Positions 1 through 5,366 of a stretch of DNA of 5,499 bases are shown here, piece after piece. Positions within the stretch are counted from its first letter, which is position 1. Every line of letters begins with the position of its first letter. This DNA is from JAXHTH01 sp034211115. GTDB lineage: Bacteria > Planctomycetota > Phycisphaerae > Phycisphaerales > SM1A02. The notes beneath the pieces were generated by a model. The model saw nothing but the letters and a program-made list of their open reading frames with translations, made no database searches and was not told where the DNA came from. The DNA lies in NCBI GenBank assembly GCA_034211115.1, contig JAXHTH010000040.1:1-5499 (forward strand), written 5' to 3'. The translations under genes and the position numbers were made by a program.

Positions 1-160
1 CGGTGGAAAGGTTGCGCAGGTTGGTCTGGGAGATGGTGAGCCGCGCCTGGTCCCGCGCCTTGCTGATGGCGGGCAGGAGGATGCCGATCAGCAGGGCGAT
101 GATCGACACCACCACCAGCAACTCGATGATGGTGAATGCTCTCTGTGTTGTGCGCTTCAT
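1..160 (-). CDS. Prepilin-type N-terminal cleavage/methylation protein, partial (3' end beyond the left edge)
   Basis: Only the first 53 codons are present; the rest lies beyond the left edge. The protein begins MKRTTQRA, then FTIIEL, which matches the type IV prepilin/type II pseudopilin signal. Prepilin peptidase would be expected to cut between A8 and F9, with Glu at mature position 5. Residues 11-31 form one hydrophobic helix (VVVSIIALLIGILLPA), followed by a charged KARDQARL stretch. The 53 residues match the complete paralogue at 658-1785 at 45 positions. The ATG is supported by the cleavage motif and by GGAAAGGA (171-178) 10 nt upstream. In planctomycetes such proteins occur as large families with C-terminal H-X9-DG domains. 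They are thought to be exported and anchored as pseudopilin-like surface or secretion components, but individual roles are mostly unknown. The identity of the missing C-terminal domain is inferred from the paralogue. Confidence 0.9.
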   Translation of the reverse strand, partial: MKRTTQRAFTIIELLVVVSIIALLIGILLPAISKARDQARLTISQTNLRNLST

Positions 161-170
161 GAGGGATTCG

Positions 171-178
171 TCCTTTCC
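171..178 (-). promoter_or_regulatory. Ribosome-binding site of the partial prepilin-like gene
   Basis: The coding strand reads GGAAAGGA, a purine-rich Shine-Dalgarno sequence 10 nt before the ATG at 158-160. The paralogue has the same AAAGGA core at nearly the same distance, so this sequence fixes the start. Confidence 0.7.
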
Positions 179-297
179 GAGTTGGACGGAGGCGCGCCGG
201 GTCGAGCGCCGCGCCGGACGCGCGGACCCGCGCGCCGGCAGCTTGCACGAGGCAGGAAGGAAGAGGCCTGCCACACCGACGCCTCCGCCACGAGACG

Positions 298-368
298 GGC
301 AGATCCGGAGAGATGCCGGCCGGGATCTGCCGCAACCCCACGAGACCTGCTCCGTCAATGCAGATCTC
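298..368 (-). promoter_or_regulatory. Conserved two-hairpin leader element, copy 1
   Basis: Read on the minus strand, hairpin A has arms GAGATCTGC (368-360) and GCAGGTCTC (350-342) around a 9-nt loop; all nine pairs form if one G-U is allowed. After a 10-nt linker, hairpin B has perfect arms GGCAGATCC (331-323) and GGATCTGCC (306-298) around a 16-nt loop containing CATCTCTC. The element ends 137 nt before the start codon of the partial prepilin-like gene. A matching copy lies at 1944-2014 before the paralogue, with identical B arms and a compensated A stem. No T-run follows either hairpin, so neither is a simple terminator. It may be a structured 5'-UTR, a protein-binding site or a dispersed repeat. 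I do not recognise it as a known riboswitch class. Confidence 0.55.
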
Positions 369-592
369 CCGATGATCGGCCGCAACAAAAGCGTGACACA
401 TCGATGGGACCTTTGCAACCGGAAAACGGGCAAAGGACGGCCTCGCCGGTCGCCGGCGGATCGCCCTGACCGGGATCCGGGCGCGCTCGGGCGAGGGCGG
501 TGCGAACGCAGCGGACAGGGGGCGCGGCGTCGGTAAAATGATCTAAGTATCTTATATGAAGAGGTTTACGATGGCCGCCTGCCCGGGCGCAG

Positions 593-619
593 AAAAAGGC
601 CGCGCCGGGAGGCGCGGCC
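593..619 (-). terminator. Rho-independent terminator of the complete prepilin-like gene
   Basis: On the minus strand the sequence reads GGCCGCGCC, TCCC, GGCGCGGCC, then TTTTT: a perfect 9-bp GC stem with a tetraloop and a five-T tail. It lies 38 nt after the stop codon of the 658-1785 gene. It should separate that transcript from the prepilin-like gene further left. Confidence 0.88.
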
Positions 620-657
620 CGTAGCGCGCGGTTCTGGTTGCTCGGTCCGGGGGCGGA

Positions 658-1785
658 TCAGCCGTCGCCGAGCTTGTCGCGGCCGCGGATGCCGTCCGTG
701 GTCAGGACGTGGAAGCTCGTGAACGAGAGCGTGTCGTAGCTCATCTCCATGAAGTACCCGCCGTCCGGGGCGGGCTCCTCGGTCCCGCCGAAGGGGGTGT
801 CGCGGCTCCACAGGCCCCAGTCCTCGGTCTCGGTCTGGGCGACCATGCGGCTGTCGGCGGCGATCGCCTCCCGCGCGCCGATGCTCTCCACGTGGCCGTC
901 GTAGAAGAGACCGACGGGCACGGATTCCCAGCCGTGGTTGAAGTAATAGGGCTCGCAGCCGTCGTAGGTGCCGTCGACGAATCCTGGGTTGCACTCAGCC
1001 CGCCGCTGCTGGAGCCAGTGATGCTCGAGCATGTGCGTCTTCAGGTCAGGGTACAGCGCCTGGGACAGGCCGGGCGCCCTGAACCCGCTCGGGAGGCTGA
1101 ACGGATCCTTCCAGCCGTCCGTTTCGTTCGGACCGGGGTGCGCCATCACGGCGGGCGCGAAGAGTGCGGCCGGGCTCAGGCAGTAGCTCGACCACACGAA
1201 GCTGCCTTCCGTGTTGCCGCTCGGCACGTACTCATCGGGCGACTCGAAGGCATCCTCGGCCATCGCGTAGGGGATGGTGTCCTTCGGCGCGTAGAAGATC
1301 GGGTCGTAATAGCGCCCGCTGACGTACTGGTTGAATTGCTTGGCATTGGGGACGCGGAAGTACCCGAAGCCCTCCTGGTTGCCCTGGAAGACGATCGGCT
1401 GGGCGAGGCTGTGGTTGCCGGCATGGCTCATCCAGAAACCCCAGAGCCCGTAGTCTCCGGTGTTCACATCGCGCCCCCACCCGAGGAGGAGCGGCGGGTG
1501 ATCCTGTCCGTTCGCGTCCGCATAGCCCTCCAGCGCGCTCATGCCGTCCGTGCCGTACCTGGCGAAGTTGTCATCGGAAAGCTGGAACTGCCTGCCCGAC
1601 CATTCCGCCGAGTACGTCTGATGGGCCGTGGCGAGGTTGCGCAGATTGGCCTGCGACATGGTCAGGCGGGCCTGGTCGCGGGCCTTCGTGATCGCGGGCA
1701 GCAGAATGCCGATCAGCAACGCGATGATCGACACCACCACCAGCAGCTCGATGATCGTGAACGCCTTGTTGGAGTGTCTCTTCAT
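658..1785 (-). CDS. Prepilin-type protein with H-X9-DG-like C-terminal domain (type II pseudopilin-like)
   Basis: A complete 375-residue protein. Residues 1-8 (MKRHSNKA) form the short basic leader. Cleavage is expected between A8 and F9 of AFTIIEL, with Glu13 at mature position 5, and residues 11-31 are the single hydrophobic helix. The long C-terminal part is probably outside the cytoplasmic membrane and is rich in Tyr, Trp, Gly and Asp. It includes SSYCLSPAALF (199-209), LKTHMLEHHWLQ (248-259) and FNHGWESVPVGLFYDGHV (282-299). The last resembles the H-X9-DG motif common in planctomycete prepilin-like proteins, but has 11 residues between His284 and Asp296-Gly297. The tail ends FHVLTTDGIRGRDKLGDG. 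Three cysteines (202, 265, 277) could allow a disulfide. Such proteins are presumably processed by prepilin peptidase and anchored or assembled at the membrane; the specific role is unknown. The start is fixed by the signal motif and an AAAGGA site. The gene appears monocistronic, with a terminator just downstream. Confidence 0.92.
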   Translation of the reverse strand: MKRHSNKAFTIIELLVVVSIIALLIGILLPAITKARDQARLTMSQANLRNLATAHQTYSAEWSGRQFQLSDDNFARYGTDGMSALEGYADANGQDHPPLLLGWGRDVNTGDYGLWGFWMSHAGNHSLAQPIVFQGNQEGFGYFRVPNAKQFNQYVSGRYYDPIFYAPKDTIPYAMAEDAFESPDEYVPSGNTEGSFVWSSYCLSPAALFAPAVMAHPGPNETDGWKDPFSLPSGFRAPGLSQALYPDLKTHMLEHHWLQQRRAECNPGFVDGTYDGCEPYYFNHGWESVPVGLFYDGHVESIGAREAIAADSRMVAQTETEDWGLWSRDTPFGGTEEPAPDGGYFMEMSYDTLSFTSFHVLTTDGIRGRDKLGDG

Positions 1786-1794
1786 GGCAGTTTG

Positions 1795-1803
1795 TCCTTT
1801 CTC
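1795..1803 (-). promoter_or_regulatory. Ribosome-binding site of the complete prepilin-like gene
   Basis: The coding strand reads GAGAAAGGA, 9 nt before the ATG at 1783-1785. It shares its AAAGGA core and spacing with the site of the partial paralogue at 171-178. Confidence 0.7.
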
Positions 1804-1943
1804 GATGCATCACCGGGCGCTTCGTCAACCCGCTCCGTGTCCTGCCGACCTGTATCTTAGCTGCAAGTGCCGCGATCGGAGCCGCGGACGCACCTTGTCA
1901 GCCGGAGCAGGGTGAGACGACCTCAAGAGCCGGCGGCGAACGG

Positions 1944-2014
1944 GGCAGATCCGAGAGATGTGGCGGCCGGGATCTGCCGGAGAGATGGGAAGCCTGCGCC
2001 ACGATGCAGGCCTC
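1944..2014 (-). promoter_or_regulatory. Conserved two-hairpin leader element, copy 2
   Basis: On the minus strand, hairpin A has arms GAGGCCTGC (2014-2006) and GCAGGCTTC (1997-1989) around an 8-nt loop; nine pairs form with one G-U. After a 10-nt linker, hairpin B has perfect arms GGCAGATCC (1978-1970) and GGATCTGCC (1952-1944) with a 17-nt loop that again contains CATCTCTC. It ends 158 nt before the start codon of the complete prepilin-like gene. Compared with copy 1, the A stem differs on both sides in ways that keep pairing, while the B arms are identical. GAGAGATG (plus-strand reading) occurs both inside the B loop and in the linker of this copy. Function unknown. Confidence 0.55.
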
Positions 2015-2354
2015 GGCGTAACGGGCCGCATACATAGCCTTACATCCCCTGATGCCTATGCAAGAGGAATCAGGCGATATTTCTGTCGTTTCGCGGCGAG
2101 CGCGGGGAGGGGCGGGAGGCGGCGGAACGGGCGGGTATCGTCGATAAATCCAGCTTTTGCAGCAGTTTACAACGCGCCGCGGGGGGCGGCCCCTCCCTCC
2201 GCTCGTCCCCCGGCCCCGTCCGGGGCGATGCCCGTCGCCCCGCCCGTGCGAGCGCGCCGGCCTCCCGTGCTTGCCGGGAGTCGGGGCCCGCTCTACGTTG
2301 GCGCGATCTCCCGCCGGCCGCCCATCCCATCCACAACCGCATGAGAGCCGCCCG

Positions 2355-3542
2355 ATGAAGTACGTCCTCGTCCTGCCCGACGGCGCCGCCGACGAGCCTC
2401 TGGCCGAGCTGGAGGGGCGCACGCCGCTCGAGGCGGCGCGCCTCCCGCACATGGACTGGATCGCCGCCCGGGGCCGGCAGGGACGAGTGGTGACCGTTCC
2501 CCAGGGCTTCACGCCCGGCACGGATGTGGCCACCCTTTCCCTGTTCGGATACGACCCGAAGCGCTTCTACACGGGACGCGCCCCCATCGAGGCCGCGGCG
2601 CGCAACCTCCAGGCGAGCGAAGAGCAGCTCATCTTCCGCTGCAACTTCGTGACGATCCGGGACGGCCGCATGACCGACTTCACCGCCGATCACATCTCGC
2701 AGAACGAGGCGGATCAACTGATCGACGATCTCAACGCGCTGTTCCGCGACGATCCGTGCGAGTTCCACGCCGGCGTGTCGTATCGCAACCTGATGCTGGC
2801 GTCGAACGCGGCCCAGATGAAGCTGACGTGCCAGCCGCCGCACGACATACCGGGGGAGCCCGTCGCTGAATACCAGCCGCGGGGCGTGGGCGCGGGTCGG
2901 ATCACCGCGATCATGGACCGGGCCGCGGCGATGCTCGCCGATCATCCGGTCAACGCTCGGCGCGTTGCGTCCGGAAAACGGCCGGCGACGCACATCTGGC
3001 TCTGGGGCCAGGGCCGGCCGACCGTGCTGGATTCGTTCGCGCAGCGCTTCGGCGTGCGCGGGGCGGTCATCACCGGCGTGGACATCATCCGCGGCCTCGC
3101 CGTGTGCATGGACATGACGCTCATCGAGGTCGAGGGCGCCACCGGGTATCTGGACACGAACTATGCCGGCAAGGGTCAGGCGGCGGTCGCGGCGCTGGAT
3201 CAGTACGATCTCGTCGTCGTGCACGTGGAAGCGCCCGACGAGGCCGGCCACGAGGGCGATCCCCGGAAGAAGATCGAGGCGCTGGAACGAACGGATGAGC
3301 TGATCGTCGGCCCGCTGCTGGAGGCGGTGCGGCGACGGGAGGCGTGGCGGGTCATGGTCGCGCCCGATCATCCCACGCCGTGCACGACGAGGGCGCATTC
3401 GTCGGTGCCCCCGCCGTTCTGCTGCGCGGGCCGCGGCATCGAGACGGCCGGAGGAAGGCCCTTCAGCGAGCGGCACGCACAGGCCACGGGCGATCTCGTC
3501 GATCCCGGTCAAGAGCTGATGGCGCAGTTCATGTCGCGCTGA
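2355..3542 (+). CDS. Cofactor-independent phosphoglycerate mutase, archaeal type (possible homoserine kinase)
   Basis: The 395-residue product fits the roughly 400-residue archaeal-type iPGM family of the alkaline phosphatase superfamily. Characterised members interconvert 3- and 2-phosphoglycerate in glycolysis in the cytoplasm, using two divalent metals. The metal-binding pattern is visible: Asp9 in LPDGAAD, Asp295 and His299 in APDEAGHEGD, Asp338-His339 in APDHPTP, and His348. The phosphorylated residue lies in PGTDVATLSLFGYDP (54-68); it is Thr56, where the family usually has Ser. GATGYLDTNYAGKG (261-274) and HPVN (197-200) are also typical. The start at MKYVLVLPDG matches the usual family N-terminus, although the Shine-Dalgarno is weak (GAGAG at 2343-2347). 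Some bacterial members of this family have been proposed to be homoserine kinases acting in threonine or methionine synthesis. The homoserine-using PLP enzyme next door makes that a live alternative, so I give no symbol. No intrinsic terminator follows; palindromic repeats begin 91 bp downstream. Confidence 0.9.
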   Translation: MKYVLVLPDGAADEPLAELEGRTPLEAARLPHMDWIAARGRQGRVVTVPQGFTPGTDVATLSLFGYDPKRFYTGRAPIEAAARNLQASEEQLIFRCNFVTIRDGRMTDFTADHISQNEADQLIDDLNALFRDDPCEFHAGVSYRNLMLASNAAQMKLTCQPPHDIPGEPVAEYQPRGVGAGRITAIMDRAAAMLADHPVNARRVASGKRPATHIWLWGQGRPTVLDSFAQRFGVRGAVITGVDIIRGLAVCMDMTLIEVEGATGYLDTNYAGKGQAAVAALDQYDLVVVHVEAPDEAGHEGDPRKKIEALERTDELIVGPLLEAVRRREAWRVMVAPDHPTPCTTRAHSSVPPPFCCAGRGIETAGGRPFSERHAQATGDLVDPGQELMAQFMSR

Positions 3543-3633
3543 GATTGCGACATCAGCCGCGCGGCCGTCATAGCCCCGGATGCATGTCCGCGGGAGCGGG
3601 CGTTCTCGGCGCGGCTGGAGAAGCGCGGAGCCG

Positions 3634-3736
3634 CACGACGCGGAGCGTCGCGCCACCGATTCACGACGCGGAGCGTCGCGCCACCGATTCACGACGCGGA
3701 GCGTCGTGCCACCTTCGCGGAGGGTCGCGCCACCTT
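3634..3736. repeat. Tandem 28-bp palindromic repeat, about 3.7 copies, between convergent genes
   Basis: Two perfect 28-bp units (3634-3661 and 3662-3689) are followed by a 26-bp variant (3690-3715) and a degenerate 21-bp unit (3716-3736). Units 1 and 2 contain the inverted repeat CGACGC-GGA-GCGTCG. In unit 3 the arms extend to a perfect 8 bp (CACGACGC/GCGTCGTG). Each unit ends in GCCACC plus GATT or TT. The array sits between the stop codons of two converging genes, 91 bp and 21 bp away. It could therefore form stem-loops in both transcripts and serve as a REP-like transcript end. There is no T-run, so an ordinary intrinsic terminator is unlikely. The spacing leaves no room for CRISPR spacers. 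Confidence 0.85.
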
Positions 3737-3757
3737 CGTGTATCTGTTGTCGCGGCT

Positions 3758-5221
3758 TCAGGAGTCGCGCGTCGCGCCGGCCATGCTCACCTTCGATCGC
3801 GCGTCGATCTTCGCAAGGGCCTGGTCGAGGTCGCCGATGATGTCATCGGGATGTTCGGCCCCGACGCAGAGGCGCACGAGGTTGGGCGGGATGTGGGCGA
3901 GTTTCCGTCCCTCTTCGCCCTGCTGCTGGTGGGTGGAGATGGCGGGGATGGTCGCCACGCTCTTGATCCGCCCCAGATCGGTGGCCCGCCAGATGCGCTG
4001 AAGCGCATCGAACATCGTGCGCGAGTTCTCCCGCCCGCCCTTTACGCAGAAGCTCATGAGATGGCCGTAGCGGTTGATCGGCTTGCCGTACTGCTCGTCG
4101 TACTCGGCGTCGACGAGCCACATGTACCGGCTGGCGAGCTCGTGCAGCGGATGATCGGGCAGGCCCAGGTACTCGACCTTTTCGATCGCCGGATGCTCGA
4201 CGAGGAACTCCGCCACCTTCATCGTGTTGCGGCTCATCAGATCCACCTTGCTCCGCAGGGTGCGCATGTCATTGAGCGTCATGATGGCCTGCATCGGGTG
4301 GAGGTTCGGCCCGTAATCGCGATTCGGCAGGTACTTCACGTACAGGGCGAAGTCCTTCTTCATGTCCGGCTTGTCGATGCCGGTGGTGATGCCCATGCGG
4401 CTGATAAGCGCGCCGGCGATGCCCGATCCGCTGCTGGTGAGGGTTTTCGTCGCCGATTGCACGACGATGTCGGCCCCGTGGCAGATGGGCCTCAGCAGGG
4501 CGGGGGTGGCCACCGTGCTGTCGACGATGAGCGGCAGGTTGTGGCTGTGGGCGAGATCGGCCACGGCGGCGATATCAAAAAACCCCTGCTGCGGATTGCT
4601 CGGCAGCTCGCCGTAGAGGAATCGCGTGTTCTTGTCGATGCGCGAGGCCCAGGCGTCGAGATCGGTGGGATCCTCGATCCAGCGGCACTCGATGCCGCGC
4701 TCCTCCATGAGGCGGATGCTGAACTGCTGGAACGTCCCGCCGTAGCACTGTGCGGTGGCGAGGAAGTTGCGCTCCTCGTGCACGTGCCGCTCGGTGTGGA
4801 CGAGGAAGGGTTGGACGGCGGTCATGATCGCGGCCATCCCCGAGCTCGTCGAGCAGCAGCTCGTCTCCCCGTTGAAGCCGTACCCCTCCAGCAGGGCCAG
4901 CGTCCATTCGTAGTAATAGGTCGAGGGATTGGCGATCCGCGAGTAGCACCACGTCGGGATGAGGTAGGCCAGGGCGCACTCCATCTCGTCGGCGTCGTGG
5001 TAGGCCTGCGAGGAACTCATGAACACCGGCTCGGTGGTCGCCCCCTGGTAATCCTCCAGGGCGTCTTCCATCGTGTACAGGCCGTGCACGGCGATCGTGT
5101 CGAACTTCCAGTTCTTCACCACCTCGCGGATGTACTTGCCGCGGCGCGCCAGGTACTCGTTGTTGCGATCGATGTACGCCTGCATCCCCGGGGTGATCGA
5201 GACTTCGCTGTCGCCGGACAT
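3758..5221 (-). CDS. Cys/Met-metabolism PLP-dependent enzyme (O-acetylhomoserine sulfhydrylase / cystathionine gamma-synthase family)
   Basis: The 487-residue product is a fold-type I PLP enzyme of the trans-sulfuration family, which replaces the gamma-substituent of an activated homoserine with a sulfur nucleophile in cytoplasmic methionine or cysteine synthesis. Visible landmarks are YSRIANPST (93-101, phosphate/PLP contact from the partner subunit), SGMAA (127-131), VDSTVATP (233-240, Asp234 against the pyridine nitrogen), SATKT with Schiff-base Lys259, and NLVRLCVG (447-454) with substrate-carboxylate Arg450. It is longer than the usual 390-430 residues. About 39 residues precede the FDTIAVH segment where family members normally begin, and an insert-like stretch (YDEQYGKPINRYGH) lies near 374-387. 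The ATG at 5219-5221 is preferred over an in-frame ATG 39 nt upstream because AAGGAG lies 7 nt before it. The substrate (O-acetyl-, O-succinyl- or O-phosphohomoserine) and the reaction, including a gamma-lyase, cannot be told from sequence alone. Confidence 0.9.
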   Translation of the reverse strand: MSGDSEVSITPGMQAYIDRNNEYLARRGKYIREVVKNWKFDTIAVHGLYTMEDALEDYQGATTEPVFMSSSQAYHDADEMECALAYLIPTWCYSRIANPSTYYYEWTLALLEGYGFNGETSCCSTSSGMAAIMTAVQPFLVHTERHVHEERNFLATAQCYGGTFQQFSIRLMEERGIECRWIEDPTDLDAWASRIDKNTRFLYGELPSNPQQGFFDIAAVADLAHSHNLPLIVDSTVATPALLRPICHGADIVVQSATKTLTSSGSGIAGALISRMGITTGIDKPDMKKDFALYVKYLPNRDYGPNLHPMQAIMTLNDMRTLRSKVDLMSRNTMKVAEFLVEHPAIEKVEYLGLPDHPLHELASRYMWLVDAEYDEQYGKPINRYGHLMSFCVKGGRENSRTMFDALQRIWRATDLGRIKSVATIPAISTHQQQGEEGRKLAHIPPNLVRLCVGAEHPDDIIGDLDQALAKIDARSKVSMAGATRDS

Positions 5222-5228
5222 GGGCCGT

Positions 5229-5234
5229 CTCCTT
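5229..5234 (-). promoter_or_regulatory. Ribosome-binding site of the PLP enzyme gene
   Basis: The coding strand reads AAGGAG, a near-perfect Shine-Dalgarno sequence 7 nt before the ATG at 5219-5221. It decides between that start and the upstream in-frame ATG at 5258-5260, which has no such site. Confidence 0.82.
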
Positions 5235-5277
5235 GCGCGTTCAGTCGGTGGGAGGACCAAAGCAGACCCTCCTCTCC

Positions 5278-5306
5278 AATCTACCCCGCGTTGGGGGCTC
5301 GTCCAA
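5278..5306 (-). promoter_or_regulatory. Candidate sigma70-type promoter of the PLP enzyme gene
   Basis: On the minus strand TTGGAC (5306-5301) and TAGATT (5283-5278) are separated by exactly 17 nt. They match the -35 and -10 consensus at 3 and 4 of 6 positions. Transcription from here would give a leader of roughly 50 nt and would exclude the upstream ATG at 5260 only if that codon is not used. The match is modest and rests mainly on spacing and position. Confidence 0.4.
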
Positions 5307-5366
5307 GGAAAACCCGCCCGGCGGTTGAGGCTTGAAAGGGGGATCGGTCGATCCTACGCTCCGGCC

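Larger units (their letters stand above)
161..592. other. Intergenic region: leader and upstream sequence of the partial prepilin-like gene
   Basis: No credible gene lies in this 432-bp stretch. Open frames here are arginine- and proline-rich reading-through of GC-rich DNA, with no family resemblance. On the coding (minus) strand it holds, in order, an AT-rich island (about 533-570), a TTGCAAAGG box (410-418), a two-hairpin element (298-368), a smaller hairpin with GGCAGG/CCTGCC arms (251-272) and the ribosome-binding site. Everything from the TTGCA box to the second hairpin has a counterpart upstream of the 658-1785 gene. No clean sigma70 -35/-10 pair was found, so the transcription start is unknown. 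Confidence 0.6.
1786..2354. other. Divergent intergenic region between the prepilin-like gene and the mutase-like gene
   Basis: This 569-bp region separates a leftward and a rightward gene, so it must hold two promoters. The left part (1786 to about 2063) carries, on the minus strand, a TTGCATAGG box, the two-hairpin element and the ribosome-binding site. The centre (about 2075-2175) is relatively AT-rich and contains a perfect 11-bp palindrome, TATCG-T-CGATA (2136-2146), that could be an operator. No convincing -35/-10 pair was found for the rightward gene. The stretch 2175-2350 is very GC-rich, with no gene visible. Its open frames look like low-complexity Arg/Pro/Ala sequence. Confidence 0.55.

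Noticed and set aside
298..368. Two-hairpin element as a tRNA or a cyclic-di-GMP or cobalamin riboswitch
   Set aside because: There is no TpsiC or anticodon arrangement, and the conserved cores of those riboswitches are not present as far as I can match by eye.
3..536. 177-codon plus-strand open frame across the left end
   Set aside because: Its beginning is antisense to the partial prepilin-like gene and the rest crosses that gene's leader. No domain or ribosome-binding site supports it.
533..570. AT-rich island as a promoter for the partial prepilin-like gene
   Set aside because: The minus strand offers TATAAG or TAAGAT as possible -10 sequences, but no -35-like hexamer lies at suitable spacing, and the stretch has no counterpart upstream of the paralogue.
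709..1860. 383-codon open frame on the plus strand opposite the prepilin-like gene
   Set aside because: It is antisense to a gene with clear prepilin motifs. Its product has no recognisable domain, and the composition fits a shadow of GC-rich codons.
2157..2354. 66-residue N-terminal extension of the mutase-like protein from an upstream in-frame ATG
   Set aside because: The extension is Pro/Arg-rich low-complexity sequence, and the family normally begins at MKYxxxxPDG, exactly where the ATG at 2355 lies.
2070..3692. 540-codon open frame on the minus strand opposite the mutase-like gene
   Set aside because: It mirrors the mutase-like gene and runs into the tandem repeats; the product is very Arg-rich and unlike any family I know.
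3634..3736. CRISPR array
   Set aside because: The 28-bp units are directly abutting with no unique spacers, and no cas genes are present.
5222..5260. Upstream in-frame ATG for the PLP enzyme
   Set aside because: It has no good ribosome-binding site, whereas the ATG at 5219-5221 has AAGGAG 7 nt upstream.
5310..5326. Minus-strand hairpin AACCGCC/GGCGGGTT followed by TTTT as a terminator for a gene beyond the right edge
   Set aside because: The stem needs a bulge and leaves a minimal loop, the T-run is short, and no gene is visible upstream of it.
3344..5335. 663-codon open frame on the plus strand opposite the PLP enzyme
   Set aside because: It overlaps the end of the mutase-like gene and the whole PLP enzyme gene on the other strand. 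The translation is Arg/Val/His-rich with no family motifs, typical of a GC-driven shadow frame.
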